Position numbers and translations under genes: made by a program
Shown here: positions 44,126 through 53,665 of the stretch, piece by piece
Layout: every line of letters starts with the position of its first letter
Position numbering within the stretch: the stretch's first letter is position 1
Notes under the pieces: generated by a model
Seen by the model: only the letters and a program-made list of their open reading frames with translations
Told to the model about the DNA's origin: nothing
The model's database searches: none
Assembly (NCBI GenBank): GCA_023435335.1
Contig: JAEYRU010000231.1
Location: 11,762-75,761, forward strand
From: Pseudomonadota bacterium
Lineage (GTDB): Bacteria; Pseudomonadota; Alphaproteobacteria; Rhizobiales; Rhizobiaceae
Reading direction: 5' to 3'
Length of the DNA: 64,000 bases

Positions 44126-46729
44126 ATGGCAGACAGCAATCTCCTCAAGCGGGGTGACCCGCGTCCGTTCGACGACAACGACCCCTTCGCGGAACTGACG
44201 CGGATCATGGGCAGCGAGCCGCAGCCCGCGGGCGAGGCGTTCTCGGATGACGACGATTTCGGCATCGACCTTGAGAAGGAACTGCTGGGAGATGTTGACG
44301 CTCCGGTAGCCGGCGCGGGTCCAGAAATATCAGAAGAAGTAATTGGATCGCCGGCTGAGGATTACCCGGCCGAGACAGAGGTCCCAGTGGAATACGCGGC
44401 CGACCTCGCTGGGGAGGGGGCAACGTCGGAGGCACAGTTCGCTGACTCTCACGCGACCGATTTCGCCGAACTGGATTGGCAGGACGATGCCCCCGATCTG
44501 ACTCTGACCGACAGGCCGGGTTACGAAACTCCGGCATCCGGCCGGCACCCTGAACCGGTGGTAGAGAGCGCCGATCCAGCGACCGGCTCGCGCGATGAAA
44601 CTGGCGATCTCGGTTTGGCCGATGTCGACATGGATTTCGGCGATCTGGATTTCTCCGAGGACGATGAGTCGGTCGAGCCTGAAGAGGCGCCGATCACTAT
44701 GCCGACCGCTTACGAGCCTGTTCCCACCGCGCTTGCGGCCGAACAAGACGTGCCGGAATGGGAACCGGCCATCGAAGACGAGCCCAGCCTCGAGGACGAA
44801 CTCGGAATGCTCCTTTCCGGCGACGGCGCACAATCTGGCGAACCGCTTGGTGAAGCCGAAGAGGACTGGCGTTATGAGGAAGCGCCCGAAACCGATACCG
44901 AGGTTGTGCCGCATATCGCGCTCGGGCGAGCTAATTATGCGTCCGCAGACGAAAACCACCAGGCTGAACAACTGAATGCTCAACGAGCAGACGCTGCCGA
45001 GTCCGACAGCCGCTGGAGCGACGAGCTTACCTGGGAAGAGCCTTCGGTCTCCGAATGGGAGCCGGAAGAGGAATCCGATCCGCTGCCGCAATCCCAGCCG
45101 GATCCATTTGCCGTATTCTCTACCATCGCACCTCAGGCGGTGCATGCGCAGGCCGCAGTGGCTACGCCGCAGCCTTTCGAGGCAGCCGACGACATGGAGA
45201 CGGTCGAGATTGCGGAGGCGGCGGCGCCACTGCAGGATGACCTGGATCTTCCGGAGCCGGACATGGGCGACCAACCGCCCGCAATGTTCGACGATTACGA
45301 CGCCGAGTTCGCACAGGTGTTCGGCGACATGGGCGAAACTGCATCCGCCGTGCCGGCGGAGGCCGACAGCCGCGACGCACCGGAAGCCGACGAAGATCTG
45401 TTTGCAGAAACGGTCGATTTCGACGTCCCCGCGAGCGGCGCTGCAGGTGTGGAGTATCCTCCATCCTGGCACAATGCCGGGCAGCACTATGCGGATTTTG
45501 AACACGGCCGGGTCGACGCCGAGGCGCTCGAGCGCGAGATCGATGTCGCGACTTATGGGTCTACTGTAGCCGCTCCTGCGGCCCGACGCCGCAACAACGG
45601 CATGCTCGTCGCTGGCGCGGTCCTGGCGGTGGCGATTGTCGGTGGACTGGGCGCCTTTGCGCTGTCCTTTGGCGGCGGCAGCGGCGACGACGCGCCGGCA
45701 GTTGTGCAGGCTGATGGCGAGCCGCTCAAGGTCAAGCCGGAGAATCCCGGCGGAACCACCGTGCCCAATCAGGACAGCCAGGCCTATGAGCGCGTGGCCG
45801 GCAACGCGGCGGCTGCCGGTGCCTCGCAGGAGCGTCTCGTGACCACTGCCGAGGAGCCGGTGAACCTCGCCGCTCGCGTCCAGCCCGAGAGCGCTGCCGC
45901 GGACAACGCTTTGCCTGGCGTCGACGAGGATCTGACGGATCTGGATGCGGCAGACGGCGGTGTCGCCGGAAAGTCCGAGGAGCGGATCGAGGCCCAGCAG
46001 CCGGAAGTGGCCGGTATCGGCGCATCCGAAGACCTGGCCGCTGTGCAACCGCGCCGGGTGCGCACGATGATCGTTCGCCCTGACGGCACGCTCGTGCCGC
46101 GCGAGGATCCCGCGCCGAGTGCGCCGCCATCCACAGCAGGACCGATTGCAGCGCAGCCGCAGGAAAGCCTGCTTCAGCCAGTGCCGCCGAGCGGAACCCA
46201 GCAGGCTTCGGCTGCTGCCGTGGAGGCTGTCGCCCAGCCGGCGGCGCAGGCCATTCGCGAGGTGTCGACCCAGCTTCAGGCAACTCCGGCGGCAGCACCG
46301 GCAGAACCCGCGCCGGCCGTCGCCGCAGCTGCCTCCACCGACACCACCCCGGCCTCTGGCCCGATCGTACCGGAGCGCCCTGTAGAGACGCAACGGTCTC
46401 AGCCACAAGCCCAGCAACAGCAGGTCGCGCAGGCTGCCGCTCCGGCCCGCACGCAGCCAGCGGCCCCGCAACCGCAGGCGGCCGCCGGCGAGTGGTCGAT
46501 GCAGATCGCGTCGCAGCCTACTGCCGACGGCGCGCAGGCGACCTATCAGGACCTCGCGCGCCGGTACGGCGGCATTATCGGCGGCCATGGTGTCAACATC
46601 GTGCGCGCCGACATTCCGGGGAAGGGAACCTATTATCGGGTGCGGATCCCCTCCGACACACGCGCCGAGGCGATTTCGCTTTGCGAAAAATACAAGGCGG
46701 CGGGCGGAAGCTGTTTCGTGTCGAAATAG
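44126..46729 (+). CDS. SPOR-domain membrane protein with long acidic N-terminal region
   Basis: This 867-residue protein has a bitopic layout. About 490 residues are cytoplasmic and very acidic, of low complexity, rich in Asp, Glu and Pro. A single helix (GMLVAGAVLAVAIVGGLGAFAL) follows. The periplasmic part is an Ala/Gln/Pro-rich linker ending in a SPOR domain over about the last 80 residues (GEWSMQIASQPTADGAQATY, YYRVRIPS, EKYKAAGGSCFV). SPOR domains bind glycan strands lacking stem peptides at division sites. nagZ and scpAB follow, suiting a role in cell division. Start ATG 44126 is chosen; a terminator hairpin follows. Confidence 0.88.
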   Translation: MADSNLLKRGDPRPFDDNDPFAELTRIMGSEPQPAGEAFSDDDDFGIDLEKELLGDVDAPVAGAGPEISEEVIGSPAEDYPAETEVPVEYAADLAGEGATSEAQFADSHATDFAELDWQDDAPDLTLTDRPGYETPASGRHPEPVVESADPATGSRDETGDLGLADVDMDFGDLDFSEDDESVEPEEAPITMPTAYEPVPTALAAEQDVPEWEPAIEDEPSLEDELGMLLSGDGAQSGEPLGEAEEDWRYEEAPETDTEVVPHIALGRANYASADENHQAEQLNAQRADAAESDSRWSDELTWEEPSVSEWEPEEESDPLPQSQPDPFAVFSTIAPQAVHAQAAVATPQPFEAADDMETVEIAEAAAPLQDDLDLPEPDMGDQPPAMFDDYDAEFAQVFGDMGETASAVPAEADSRDAPEADEDLFAETVDFDVPASGAAGVEYPPSWHNAGQHYADFEHGRVDAEALEREIDVATYGSTVAAPAARRRNNGMLVAGAVLAVAIVGGLGAFALSFGGGSGDDAPAVVQADGEPLKVKPENPGGTTVPNQDSQAYERVAGNAAAAGASQERLVTTAEEPVNLAARVQPESAAADNALPGVDEDLTDLDAADGGVAGKSEERIEAQQPEVAGIGASEDLAAVQPRRVRTMIVRPDGTLVPREDPAPSAPPSTAGPIAAQPQESLLQPVPPSGTQQASAAAVEAVAQPAAQAIREVSTQLQATPAAAPAEPAPAVAAAASTDTTPASGPIVPERPVETQRSQPQAQQQQVAQAAAPARTQPAAPQPQAAAGEWSMQIASQPTADGAQATYQDLARRYGGIIGGHGVNIVRADIPGKGTYYRVRIPSDTRAEAISLCEKYKAAGGSCFVSK

Positions 46730-46751
46730 CGATCCGAGGGAACAAGGCACA

Positions 46752-46781
46752 GGCCGTCGCGGCAATCGCGGCGGCCTTTTT
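46752..46781 (+). terminator. Intrinsic terminator after the SPOR gene
   Basis: A 10-bp stem (46752-46761 with 46767-46776, one G-U pair) with a 5-base loop is followed by TTTTT at 46777-46781. Confidence 0.8.
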
Positions 46782-46834
46782 CATTGGTTGGACCCGGATT
46801 CCCTATTTCGCAGTCTCGCTCTAAGCTGGATGTT

Positions 46835-47863
46835 ATGACCGAATCAAAAGCCATGATCGTGGGAGTGGGCGCCCAGGCACTGAGCGCGGAGGAGGCTACA
46901 TTCATCCGCAGCGAGCGCCCATGGGGCTTCATCCTGTTCGCACGCAATGTCGGCGAGGCGCAGCAGATCCGCGATCTAGTGGCGGAGATGCGCGATTGCG
47001 CCGGCCGCCCCGATGCTCCGGTCTTCATCGATCAGGAGGGGGGGCGGGTGCAGCGCCTGAGGCCGCCGCTGGCGCCGAACTATCCGCCGGCGGCCGATAT
47101 CGGCGCGCTGTACGGCATGGACCGTGAGGCCGGCCTGCGCGCGGCCTGGCTGATGTCACGGCTGCACGCCTTCGATCTCTCCGGGCTCGGCATAACGGCT
47201 GACTGTCTGCCGGTGCTCGACGTGCCGGTCGATGGCGCGCATGACGTAATCGGAAACCGTGCGTACGGCCGCGACCCGGAGACTGTGGCGCTTCTCGGCC
47301 GCGCAGCGGCGGAAGGCCTGCTTGCGGGTGGCGTATTGCCGGTCATCAAGCACATTCCCGGGCACGGCCGCGCCTTTGCCGACAGCCACCTCGCGCTGCC
47401 GATCGTGGACGCCCATCGCGACGAGCTCGACCGCCACGATTTCGCTCCCTTCAGGGCGCTGGCAGACATGCCGATGGCGATGACGGCGCACGTCATCTAC
47501 ACCGCCATCGACCCGCAACTGCCGGCAACGACGTCGCGCCGGGTGATCCACGAGATCATCCGCGAAGAAATCGGGTTCGACGGGCTGCTCATGAGCGACG
47601 ACGTCTCCATGCGCGCACTTTCTGGGGATTTCGCCGGCCGCACCGATGCAATCTTCGCTGCGGGATGCGATGTCGTGCTTCACTGTAACGGCGTCATGAA
47701 CGAGATGCGCGCTGTAGCGGAACGTACGCCGGTACTCGCCGGTAAGGCTCACGAACGCGCGGACCGGGCAATGGGCCACCGAAAACGACCGGATTCGGGA
47801 GACGAGAAACTCTTGCGCGGCGAGTTCGCGGAGCTGATGGGCGGCGCCAGCATCGCCGTCTGA
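46835..47863 (+). CDS. nagZ: Beta-N-acetylhexosaminidase NagZ (GH3)
   Basis: This 342-residue cytoplasmic GH3 enzyme removes N-acetylglucosamine from recycled anhydro-muropeptides. The catalytic loop KHIPGHGRAFADSHLALP carries the substrate-binding and His/Asp dyad residues. LLMSDDVSMRAL carries the Asp nucleophile, and FIDQEGGRVQRL is the conserved N-terminal segment. The reading frame is open to 46784, but ATG 46835 begins the conserved sequence. There is no signal peptide, as expected. scpA follows 19 bp after the stop, so nagZ, scpA and scpB form one unit. Confidence 0.93.
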   Translation: MTESKAMIVGVGAQALSAEEATFIRSERPWGFILFARNVGEAQQIRDLVAEMRDCAGRPDAPVFIDQEGGRVQRLRPPLAPNYPPAADIGALYGMDREAGLRAAWLMSRLHAFDLSGLGITADCLPVLDVPVDGAHDVIGNRAYGRDPETVALLGRAAAEGLLAGGVLPVIKHIPGHGRAFADSHLALPIVDAHRDELDRHDFAPFRALADMPMAMTAHVIYTAIDPQLPATTSRRVIHEIIREEIGFDGLLMSDDVSMRALSGDFAGRTDAIFAAGCDVVLHCNGVMNEMRAVAERTPVLAGKAHERADRAMGHRKRPDSGDEKLLRGEFAELMGGASIAV

Positions 47864-47882
47864 ACGAGGAAGGCCGAAAGTC

Positions 47883-48713
47883 TTGGCTGAAGCAGCCGAA
47901 AAGAAACTTCCGCCGACGCCTATGGACAAGCTGTGGGCAGAGGACGAGCGCGCGACCGGCGAGCCTTCGCTGGTCGTCGACGTGGACGGGTTCGAGGGCC
48001 CTCTCGACCTGCTGCTGCATCTCGCCCGGAACCAGAAGGTCGACCTGGCGCGCATCTCGGTGCTGGCGCTGGTCGAGCAGTATCTGGTTTTTGTGGAGCG
48101 TGCGCGGGCATTGCGCCTGGAACTCGCCGCGGATTACCTGGTGATGGCCGCATGGCTTGCCTATCTGAAGTCCAAGCTGCTGATCCCTAAGCAGGAGAAC
48201 GAGGAAGGCGAGAGCGGCGAGGAATTGGCTGCCATCCTGCAGTTCCGCCTGAAGCGGCTCGAGGCGATGCGCGATGCTGCCGCGCGGCTCGTCAACCGCA
48301 ACCGGCTCGGCCGCGACGTATTCGCGCGCGGCATGCCAGAAATGGTAATCGTCGACCGCAAGAACGAGTATTCCGGGACACTCTACGACCTCCTGACTTC
48401 CTACGCAGCAATCCGGCAGCGGCAGGCGATCACGAATGTGCAGATCGCCAAGCGGGGTGTGTGGTCGCTGAAGGAGGCGCGCGAGATGCTGACGCGCATG
48501 ATCGGGCGCTTCACCGACTGGACGGCGCTCGACCAGTTCCTGCTCCACTATCTCGCACTGCCTGGCGAGCGCGCGACCGCGCTGGCCAGTTCCTTCGCCG
48601 CCACGCTGGAGCTGGTGCGCGAGGGGCACATGGAGGTACGGCAGCACGAGGCCTTCGCGCCTCTCTACATGCGCAATCGCGCGCACAGGCAACCCGCCGA
48701 GGTAGAACCATGA
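47883..48713 (+). CDS. scpA: Segregation and condensation protein A
   Basis: This 276-residue kleisin-type subunit bridges the two Smc heads in the bacterial condensin complex, with ScpB. The N-terminal FEGPLDLLLHLARNQKVDLARISVLALVEQYL is diagnostic of ScpA (KLHD-type helical domain). The middle is acidic, and the C-terminal winged helix includes ERATALASSFAATLELVREG. The gene starts with TTG at 47883, preceded by GAGGAAGG, 19 bp after nagZ. Its stop overlaps the scpB start (ATGA). Smc is not encoded in the window. Confidence 0.93.
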   Translation: MAEAAEKKLPPTPMDKLWAEDERATGEPSLVVDVDGFEGPLDLLLHLARNQKVDLARISVLALVEQYLVFVERARALRLELAADYLVMAAWLAYLKSKLLIPKQENEEGESGEELAAILQFRLKRLEAMRDAAARLVNRNRLGRDVFARGMPEMVIVDRKNEYSGTLYDLLTSYAAIRQRQAITNVQIAKRGVWSLKEAREMLTRMIGRFTDWTALDQFLLHYLALPGERATALASSFAATLELVREGHMEVRQHEAFAPLYMRNRAHRQPAEVEP

Positions 48714-49447
48714 CTGAAGGCGCAAATCCCGCAGTCCTGCCCTTCGTGGACGAGGAAGACGACGCATTCGCGTCCGACAACCCCGCGGTCCGCCTGCATA
48801 TGGCCGAAGCCGTGCGGATGGCCGAAGCGATTGTGTTCGCATCGGCAGAGCCGGTCAGCGACAAGCAGCTCAGGCAGCGGCTTCCGGACGGGCTGGATGT
48901 GGCGGCGATCATGGCCGAGCTGCGCCAGATCTACGAGAGGCGCGGCGTGAACCTCGTGCGCGTGGGCGACGCCTGGGCCTTCCGCACTGCCGGCGACCTG
49001 GCTTTCCTGATGAGCAGAGACTCGATCCAGCAGAAGAAGCTGTCGAGGCCGGCACTCGAAATGCTCGCCATCATCGCCTACCACCAGCCGGTAACCCGCG
49101 CCGAGATCGAGGAAATCAGGGGCGTCGAGACGTCCAAGGGCACAATAGACACCCTCATGGAGACGGGCTGGGTCCGCATGCGAGGGCGCCGGCGCTCGCC
49201 CGGCCGTCCCGTCACCTATGGCACGACGGAGGCTTTCCTCGACCATTTCGGGCTCGAGGAGCTGCGTGACCTGCCGGGTATGGATGAACTGAAGGGCGCC
49301 GGCCTGCTGTCCACGCGGATGCCGTCCAATTTCTCCGTCCCGCTGCCGCCGGCCGACGGCGAGATGCTGACCGAAGACGAGGATCCGCTCACCGATATCG
49401 ACCTCGAGGAACTCGGGCTGTTGACACCCCGCGCGCAGGATGATTGA
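48710..49447 (+). CDS. scpB: Segregation and condensation protein B
   Basis: This 245-residue partner of ScpA has two tandem winged-helix domains: AEAIVFASAEPVSDKQLRQRL and RPALEMLAIIAYHQPVTRAEIEEIRGV. The GVETSKGTIDTLMETGWVRMRGRRRSPGRPVTYGTT segment is the ScpB signature. The C-terminal 45 residues are acidic and disordered. The ATG overlaps scpA by four bases, so the two are translated in tandem. An ABC transporter ATPase gene comes next, 52 bp on. Confidence 0.94.
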   Translation: MTEGANPAVLPFVDEEDDAFASDNPAVRLHMAEAVRMAEAIVFASAEPVSDKQLRQRLPDGLDVAAIMAELRQIYERRGVNLVRVGDAWAFRTAGDLAFLMSRDSIQQKKLSRPALEMLAIIAYHQPVTRAEIEEIRGVETSKGTIDTLMETGWVRMRGRRRSPGRPVTYGTTEAFLDHFGLEELRDLPGMDELKGAGLLSTRMPSNFSVPLPPADGEMLTEDEDPLTDIDLEELGLLTPRAQDD

Positions 49448-49499
49448 CGAGTTCCCCTTGGCTGCAGGCCATCGCCTGCGGCGCTGACAGGGAACGTTG

Positions 49500-50603
49500 A
49501 TGACCGACAGGGCACAGAATGCGGCGCGCGTGACCGCAGGCGTGACCTTTGCCGCGCGGCTTTCCTTCGAGGATATCCATCATCGCTTCTCGCCGGATGC
49601 AGTGACGCTCCGCGGCGTCACACTGTCGGCCGAGCCGGGAGAAGTGCTCTGCCTGCTGGGGCCGTCCGGCTCGGGCAAGACCACGCTGCTCAGGATCGCC
49701 GCCGGCATCGAGGCGCAGACATCGGGACGCGTACTGCTCAATGAGCGCGAAATCGCCGGCCCGTCCGTCTTCCTGCCCCCCGAGAAACGCTCTGTCGGCC
49801 TGGTCTTCCAGGATTTCGCACTGTTTCCGCACCTCACGATCCTCGAGAACGTCCGTTTCGGCCTCACCGCGCTGTCGCGCGAGGAGGCGCAGCGCGAGGC
49901 GCTGATCTCGCTGCAGCGGGTAGGGCTGGAGGACTACGCGAACGCCTATCCGCACGTGCTGTCGGGCGGCGAGCAGCAACGTGTGGCGCTCGCCCGCGCC
50001 ATGGCGCCGCGGCCGGCGGTGCTTCTGATGGACGAGCCCTTTTCCGGCCTCGATTCCAGGTTAAAGGACAGCGTACGGGCGGAGACGCTCGACCTTCTGC
50101 GCCACAGCCGCGCGACCGCGATCGTGGTGACCCACGATGCGGAGGAGGCGATGCGGCTGGGCGACCGTATTGCATTGCTGCGCGGCGGGGCGCTTGTGCA
50201 GGTAGGAACCGCCGAGGAGCTCTATAACAGGCCGGCCAATCTGTTCGCGGCGGCCTTCTTTTCGGAGCTCAACGTGTTTTCGACGATCGCCTCCGGCGGT
50301 ACCGCGGAAACGCCCGTCGGGCGCGTCGGGGCGCCGGGATTTGCGGACGGCACGCCGGTTTCGGTGGCCCTCAGGCTCTCCGGGTTCGACGTGTCGGAAA
50401 GCCAAGGCGAAATCCAGGCCCGGGTGCTGTCGCGGCGGTTTCTCGGGGTGGTGGAACTGCTCGAACTGGCGGTTCCCGGTACCGAGACGCCGGTACGGGC
50501 ACGCGTGCGCTGCGGCGCATTGTCCGCCGGCAGGCGCGACATATGGCTCACCACGCGCCGGCAGGACCTGCTTGTATTTGAAAGACGCGACGAAAACGCA
50601 TAA
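49500..50603 (+). CDS. Orphan ABC transporter ATP-binding protein (FbpC/PotA-like)
   Basis: This 367-residue import ATPase has Walker A GPSGSGKT (54-61), a Q-loop in [11 protein letters not shown], signature LSGGEQQR and Walker [15 protein letters not shown]-terminal regulatory beta-domain of about 130 residues is like FbpC (iron) or PotA/MalK types. No permease or binding-protein gene is nearby, so its partners must be encoded elsewhere. It interrupts scpB and tatA, which I expect to be adjacent in many relatives. The ATG at 49500 follows a TTG at 49497 in frame. Confidence 0.87.
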   Translation: MTDRAQNAARVTAGVTFAARLSFEDIHHRFSPDAVTLRGVTLSAEPGEVLCLLGPSGSGKTTLLRIAAGIEAQTSGRVLLNEREIAGPSVFLPPEKRSVGLVFQDFALFPHLTILENVRFGLTALSREEAQREALISLQRVGLEDYANAYPHVLSGGEQQRVALARAMAPRPAVLLMDEPFSGLDSRLKDSVRAETLDLLRHSRATAIVVTHDAEEAMRLGDRIALLRGGALVQVGTAEELYNRPANLFAAAFFSELNVFSTIASGGTAETPVGRVGAPGFADGTPVSVALRLSGFDVSESQGEIQARVLSRRFLGVVELLELAVPGTETPVRARVRCGALSAGRRDIWLTTRRQDLLVFERRDENA

Positions 50604-50638
50604 ATCAATCGAGACGAACTCCAAAGAGAGACACGATC

Positions 50639-50860
50639 ATGGGTAGTTTTTCCATCTGGCACTGGCTGATCGTTCTGGTCGTCGTGCTGCTGCTCTTCGG
50701 CCGGGGCAAGATTCCCGAGCTGATGGGCGACATGGCGAAGGGCATCAAGAGCTTCAAGAAGGGCATGTCCGATGAGGACGAGACGCCCAGCGCCAAGACC
50801 GTTGAGCATCGCGCGGACGAGCCGGTCAAGACGCCCAAGCAGAAGGCGCGCGAGACCTGA
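50639..50860 (+). CDS. tatA: Sec-independent translocase subunit TatA
   Basis: This 73-residue protein has one N-terminal helix ([17 protein letters not shown]), the FGRGKIP hinge with the invariant Phe-Gly, then an amphipathic helix ([16 protein letters not shown]) and a charged tail. TatA oligomers form the pore for folded proteins. AAAGAGAGACACGATC precedes the ATG. It is the first gene of tatABC. Confidence 0.95.
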   Translation: MGSFSIWHWLIVLVVVLLLFGRGKIPELMGDMAKGIKSFKKGMSDEDETPSAKTVEHRADEPVKTPKQKARET

Positions 50861-50911
50861 TTCTCGCGGCTGGCGCGCGTCCGGCCTGTCGCCTGAGCGG
50901 AAGCACAAGCC

Positions 50912-51433
50912 ATGTTTGATCTCGGCTGGACCGAAATGCTGGTGATCGCGATCGTCCTGATCGTGGTGGTCGGACCGAAAGATTTGCCGCGCATGCTGCG
51001 CACTTTCGGCCGCACCACGTCCAAGATGCGCGCGATGGCAGGCGATTTCCGCAAGCAGTTCGACGAAGCACTGAAGGAGGCGGAACTCGACGAGGTGAGG
51101 AATCTCGCCAGCGACGTGCGCAAGCTTAATCCGACTGCTGACATCAAGAAGGCGCTCAACCCGATGCAGAAGGCTGCCGAGGACGTGCGCGCCGGCATCG
51201 ACGCAGCCATGAAGCCGGCGGCGAAGACGGAAGCCACTCCGGCCGAACCCGCCAAGGCCGGCGCTGCTGCCATGCCCGGTGAAGCGGCGAAGACGGCAGC
51301 CGCATCCTTGAAGAACGGCCACGACACCTCGGCGCAGCCTCCTGCGGTCAAGCCTGCCGCCAGGACGGCGAAGCCGGCCGCATCGACCCCCGCGAAGAAG
51401 AAGGCCGCCCCCAAGGCGGGCACGAAGGAGTGA
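50912..51433 (+). CDS. tatB: Sec-independent translocase subunit TatB
   Basis: This 173-residue protein begins MFDLGWTEMLVIAIVLIVVVGPKDLPRML, the diagnostic TatB N-terminus, in which the helix is followed by GPKDLP. A long amphipathic region and an Ala/Lys/Pro-rich tail of about 60 residues follow. TatB with TatC binds twin-arginine signal peptides. Its stop overlaps the GTG start of tatC. Confidence 0.95.
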   Translation: MFDLGWTEMLVIAIVLIVVVGPKDLPRMLRTFGRTTSKMRAMAGDFRKQFDEALKEAELDEVRNLASDVRKLNPTADIKKALNPMQKAAEDVRAGIDAAMKPAAKTEATPAEPAKAGAAAMPGEAAKTAAASLKNGHDTSAQPPAVKPAARTAKPAASTPAKKKAAPKAGTKE

Positions 51434-52287
51434 GCGCCGAAGACGAAGACATCGACTCCTCGTCGGCGCCCCTTATGGAGCACCTGATCGAGTTGCGCCG
51501 CCGCCTGATGTGGGCGATCGGCGGCTTCTTCGTCGCGTTTCTCGTCTGCTTCTTCTTCGCCAAGCAGTTGTTCATCCTGCTGGTGATCCCGTTCCAGTGG
51601 GCGACGGAATGGGCAGGACTCGACCCGACCAAGGTCGATCTCATCTACACCGCCCCGCAGGAATTCTTCTTCACCCAGATCAAGCTGGGCGCCTTCGGCG
51701 GTCTTGTGCTCGCCTTTCCGCTGATCGCCGCGCAGATATACAAGTTCGTCGCGCCTGGGCTTTACCGAAATGAGCGCGCCGCGTTCCGGCCGTTCCTCGT
51801 CGCCACGCCGATCCTGTTCCTGATCGGGGCCGCGCTTGTCTATTTCTTCTTCACCCCGATGGTCATGTGGTTCTTCCTGTCGATGCAGCAGGTCGGACCC
51901 GACAACGAGATTCAGATATCGCTGTTGCCGCGCGTGTCGGAGTATCTCGGCCTCATCATGACGCTGATCTTCTCCTTTGGGCTGGTTTTCCAGCTTCCGG
52001 TGGTAACGACGCTGATGGCGCGCGTCGGTCTGCTGACCTCGGCGGGGCTGGCAGACAAGCGCAAGTACGCCATCGTGATCGCCTTCGTGGTTGCTGCGGT
52101 GCTGACCCCGCCCGATCCCATCAGCCAGCTTGGCTTGGCGCTGCCCACCATCCTGCTCTACGAGGTCTCAATCTGGCTAGCCCGCCGCGTCGAGCGCAAC
52201 CGCGCCGCTGCCGAGGCGAAGAAGCAGCGCGAGGAAGAAGCGGTCGCGCCGACCGCGGGAGAGGGCAGCTCGGCGGCCGCCGAGTAG
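51430..52287 (+). CDS. tatC: Sec-independent translocase subunit TatC
   Basis: This 285-residue protein has six membrane helices. It carries the N-terminal [16 protein letters not shown], the [14 protein letters not shown] loop with the key Glu that contacts the RR motif, and [13 protein letters not shown]. The start is GTG at 51430, overlapping tatB. It is the signal-peptide receptor of the Tat system. At least four other proteins in the window have twin-arginine-type leaders. Confidence 0.95.
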   Translation: MSAEDEDIDSSSAPLMEHLIELRRRLMWAIGGFFVAFLVCFFFAKQLFILLVIPFQWATEWAGLDPTKVDLIYTAPQEFFFTQIKLGAFGGLVLAFPLIAAQIYKFVAPGLYRNERAAFRPFLVATPILFLIGAALVYFFFTPMVMWFFLSMQQVGPDNEIQISLLPRVSEYLGLIMTLIFSFGLVFQLPVVTTLMARVGLLTSAGLADKRKYAIVIAFVVAAVLTPPDPISQLGLALPTILLYEVSIWLARRVERNRAAAEAKKQREEEAVAPTAGEGSSAAAE

Positions 52288-52375
52288 GCTCGCCGCCTTC
52301 CATTTGATTTGCCGCTCTTGCGCCGTTAGCGGTTGCGGTTTACCCGTCAGCCCGCCCAAAACGGAACGGTTGGCC

Positions 52376-53665
52376 ATGCTCGACATCAGATGGATTCGCG
52401 AAAACCCGCAGGCTCTGGTGGAGGCGCTGGAGAAGCGCCCCTCCTATGCAGGTGCGGCGCAATCCACCGTTGACGAGATCCTCGCCAGGGACGAGGCGCG
52501 GCGCGCGCACCTGACCAGGCTGCAGGACGCGCAGGCCCGCCAGAACGCCGCCTCGAAGGAGATCGGCAAGGCGATGGGCCAGAAGGATCTCGCCCTCGCC
52601 GAGAAACTGAAGGCGGAAGTCGCCGAACTGAAGAGCTTCGTACAGCAGGGCGAGGCGACCGAGCGCGATCTCGACAAGGCCCTGAACGATGCCCTCGCGG
52701 TCCTACCCAATGTGCCGCTGGACGAGGTGCCGGTCGGCAGGGACGAGCGCGACAATGTCGAGGTGCGCCAATTCGGCGAACCGCGCCGGATCGACGCGGC
52801 GAAAGAGCATTACGAGATCGGCGAAACGCTCGGCATGATGGATTTCGAGGCCGCGGCGAAGATGTCGGGAGCGCGCTTCACCGTGCTTTCGGGCCAACTC
52901 GCCCGTCTCGAGCGTGCGCTGGGGCAGTTCATGCTCGACCTGCATACGACCGAGCACGGCTACACCGAAATGCAGGTGCCGCTGCTGGTCAATGACGATG
53001 CGGCCTACGGCACCGATAAGCTGCCGAAATTCGCCGCTGACCTGTTCCGCACAACCGACGGCCGCTGGCTCATTCCCACCGCCGAAGTCCCGCTCACCTT
53101 TTCAGCCGCCTGGCAGATCACGGACCAAGCCAGGCTGCCCATCAGGTTGACCGCTCTGACCGCCTGCTTCCGCTCCGAGGCCGGCTCGGCGGGGCGCGAC
53201 ACGCGCGGCATGCTGCGCCAGCACCAGTTCTACAAGGTCGAACTGGTCTCGATCACTGACCAGGAAAGCTCGCAGGCCGAGCACGAGCGCATGACGGCCT
53301 GCGCCGAGGAAGTGCTAAAGCGCCTGGAACTGCCGTTCCGAACGGTGACGCTGTGCACCGGCGACATGGGCTTCGGCGCGCGCAAGACCTACGACATCGA
53401 GGTCTGGCTGCCCGGCCAGAACGCCTATCGCGAGATTTCGTCCTGCTCGGTCTGCGGCGATTTCCAGGCGCGGCGCATGGATGCGCGCTACCGCGCCGAG
53501 GGCGAGAAGCAGACGAAGTTCGTGCACACGCTCAACGGCTCGGGCGTCGCCGTCGGCCGGGCGCTTATCGCGGTGATGGAGAACTACCAGAACGCGGACG
53601 GCTCGGTCACGATTCCGGACGTGCTGCGGCCGTATATGGGCGGGCTGGAGAAGATCGGCGGCTGA
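52376..53665 (+). CDS. serS: Seryl-tRNA synthetase
   Basis: This 429-residue class II synthetase charges tRNA-Ser and tRNA-Sec. The N-terminal long antiparallel coiled coil (about residues 30-100) grips the tRNA variable arm. Motif 2 is [21 protein letters not shown] and motif 3 is [20 protein letters not shown]. The ATG at 52376 lies before [10 protein letters not shown], the universal SerS N-terminus. Its TGA overlaps the surE ATG by one base. The gene follows tatC by about 90 bp. Confidence 0.96.
   Translation: MLDIRWIRENPQALVEALEKRPSYAGAAQSTVDEILARDEARRAHLTRLQDAQARQNAASKEIGKAMGQKDLALAEKLKAEVAELKSFVQQGEATERDLDKALNDALAVLPNVPLDEVPVGRDERDNVEVRQFGEPRRIDAAKEHYEIGETLGMMDFEAAAKMSGARFTVLSGQLARLERALGQFMLDLHTTEHGYTEMQVPLLVNDDAAYGTDKLPKFAADLFRTTDGRWLIPTAEVPLTFSAAWQITDQARLPIRLTALTACFRSEAGSAGRDTRGMLRQHQFYKVELVSITDQESSQAEHERMTACAEEVLKRLELPFRTVTLCTGDMGFGARKTYDIEVWLPGQNAYREISSCSVCGDFQARRMDARYRAEGEKQTKFVHTLNGSGVAVGRALIAVMENYQNADGSVTIPDVLRPYMGGLEKIGG

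Noticed and set aside
44330..46765. 811-codon open frame on the minus strand across the SPOR gene
   Set aside because: It is exactly antisense to a gene with a clear membrane helix and SPOR domain; its translation is Arg/Gly/Leu-rich with no domain. High GC content produces such shadows.
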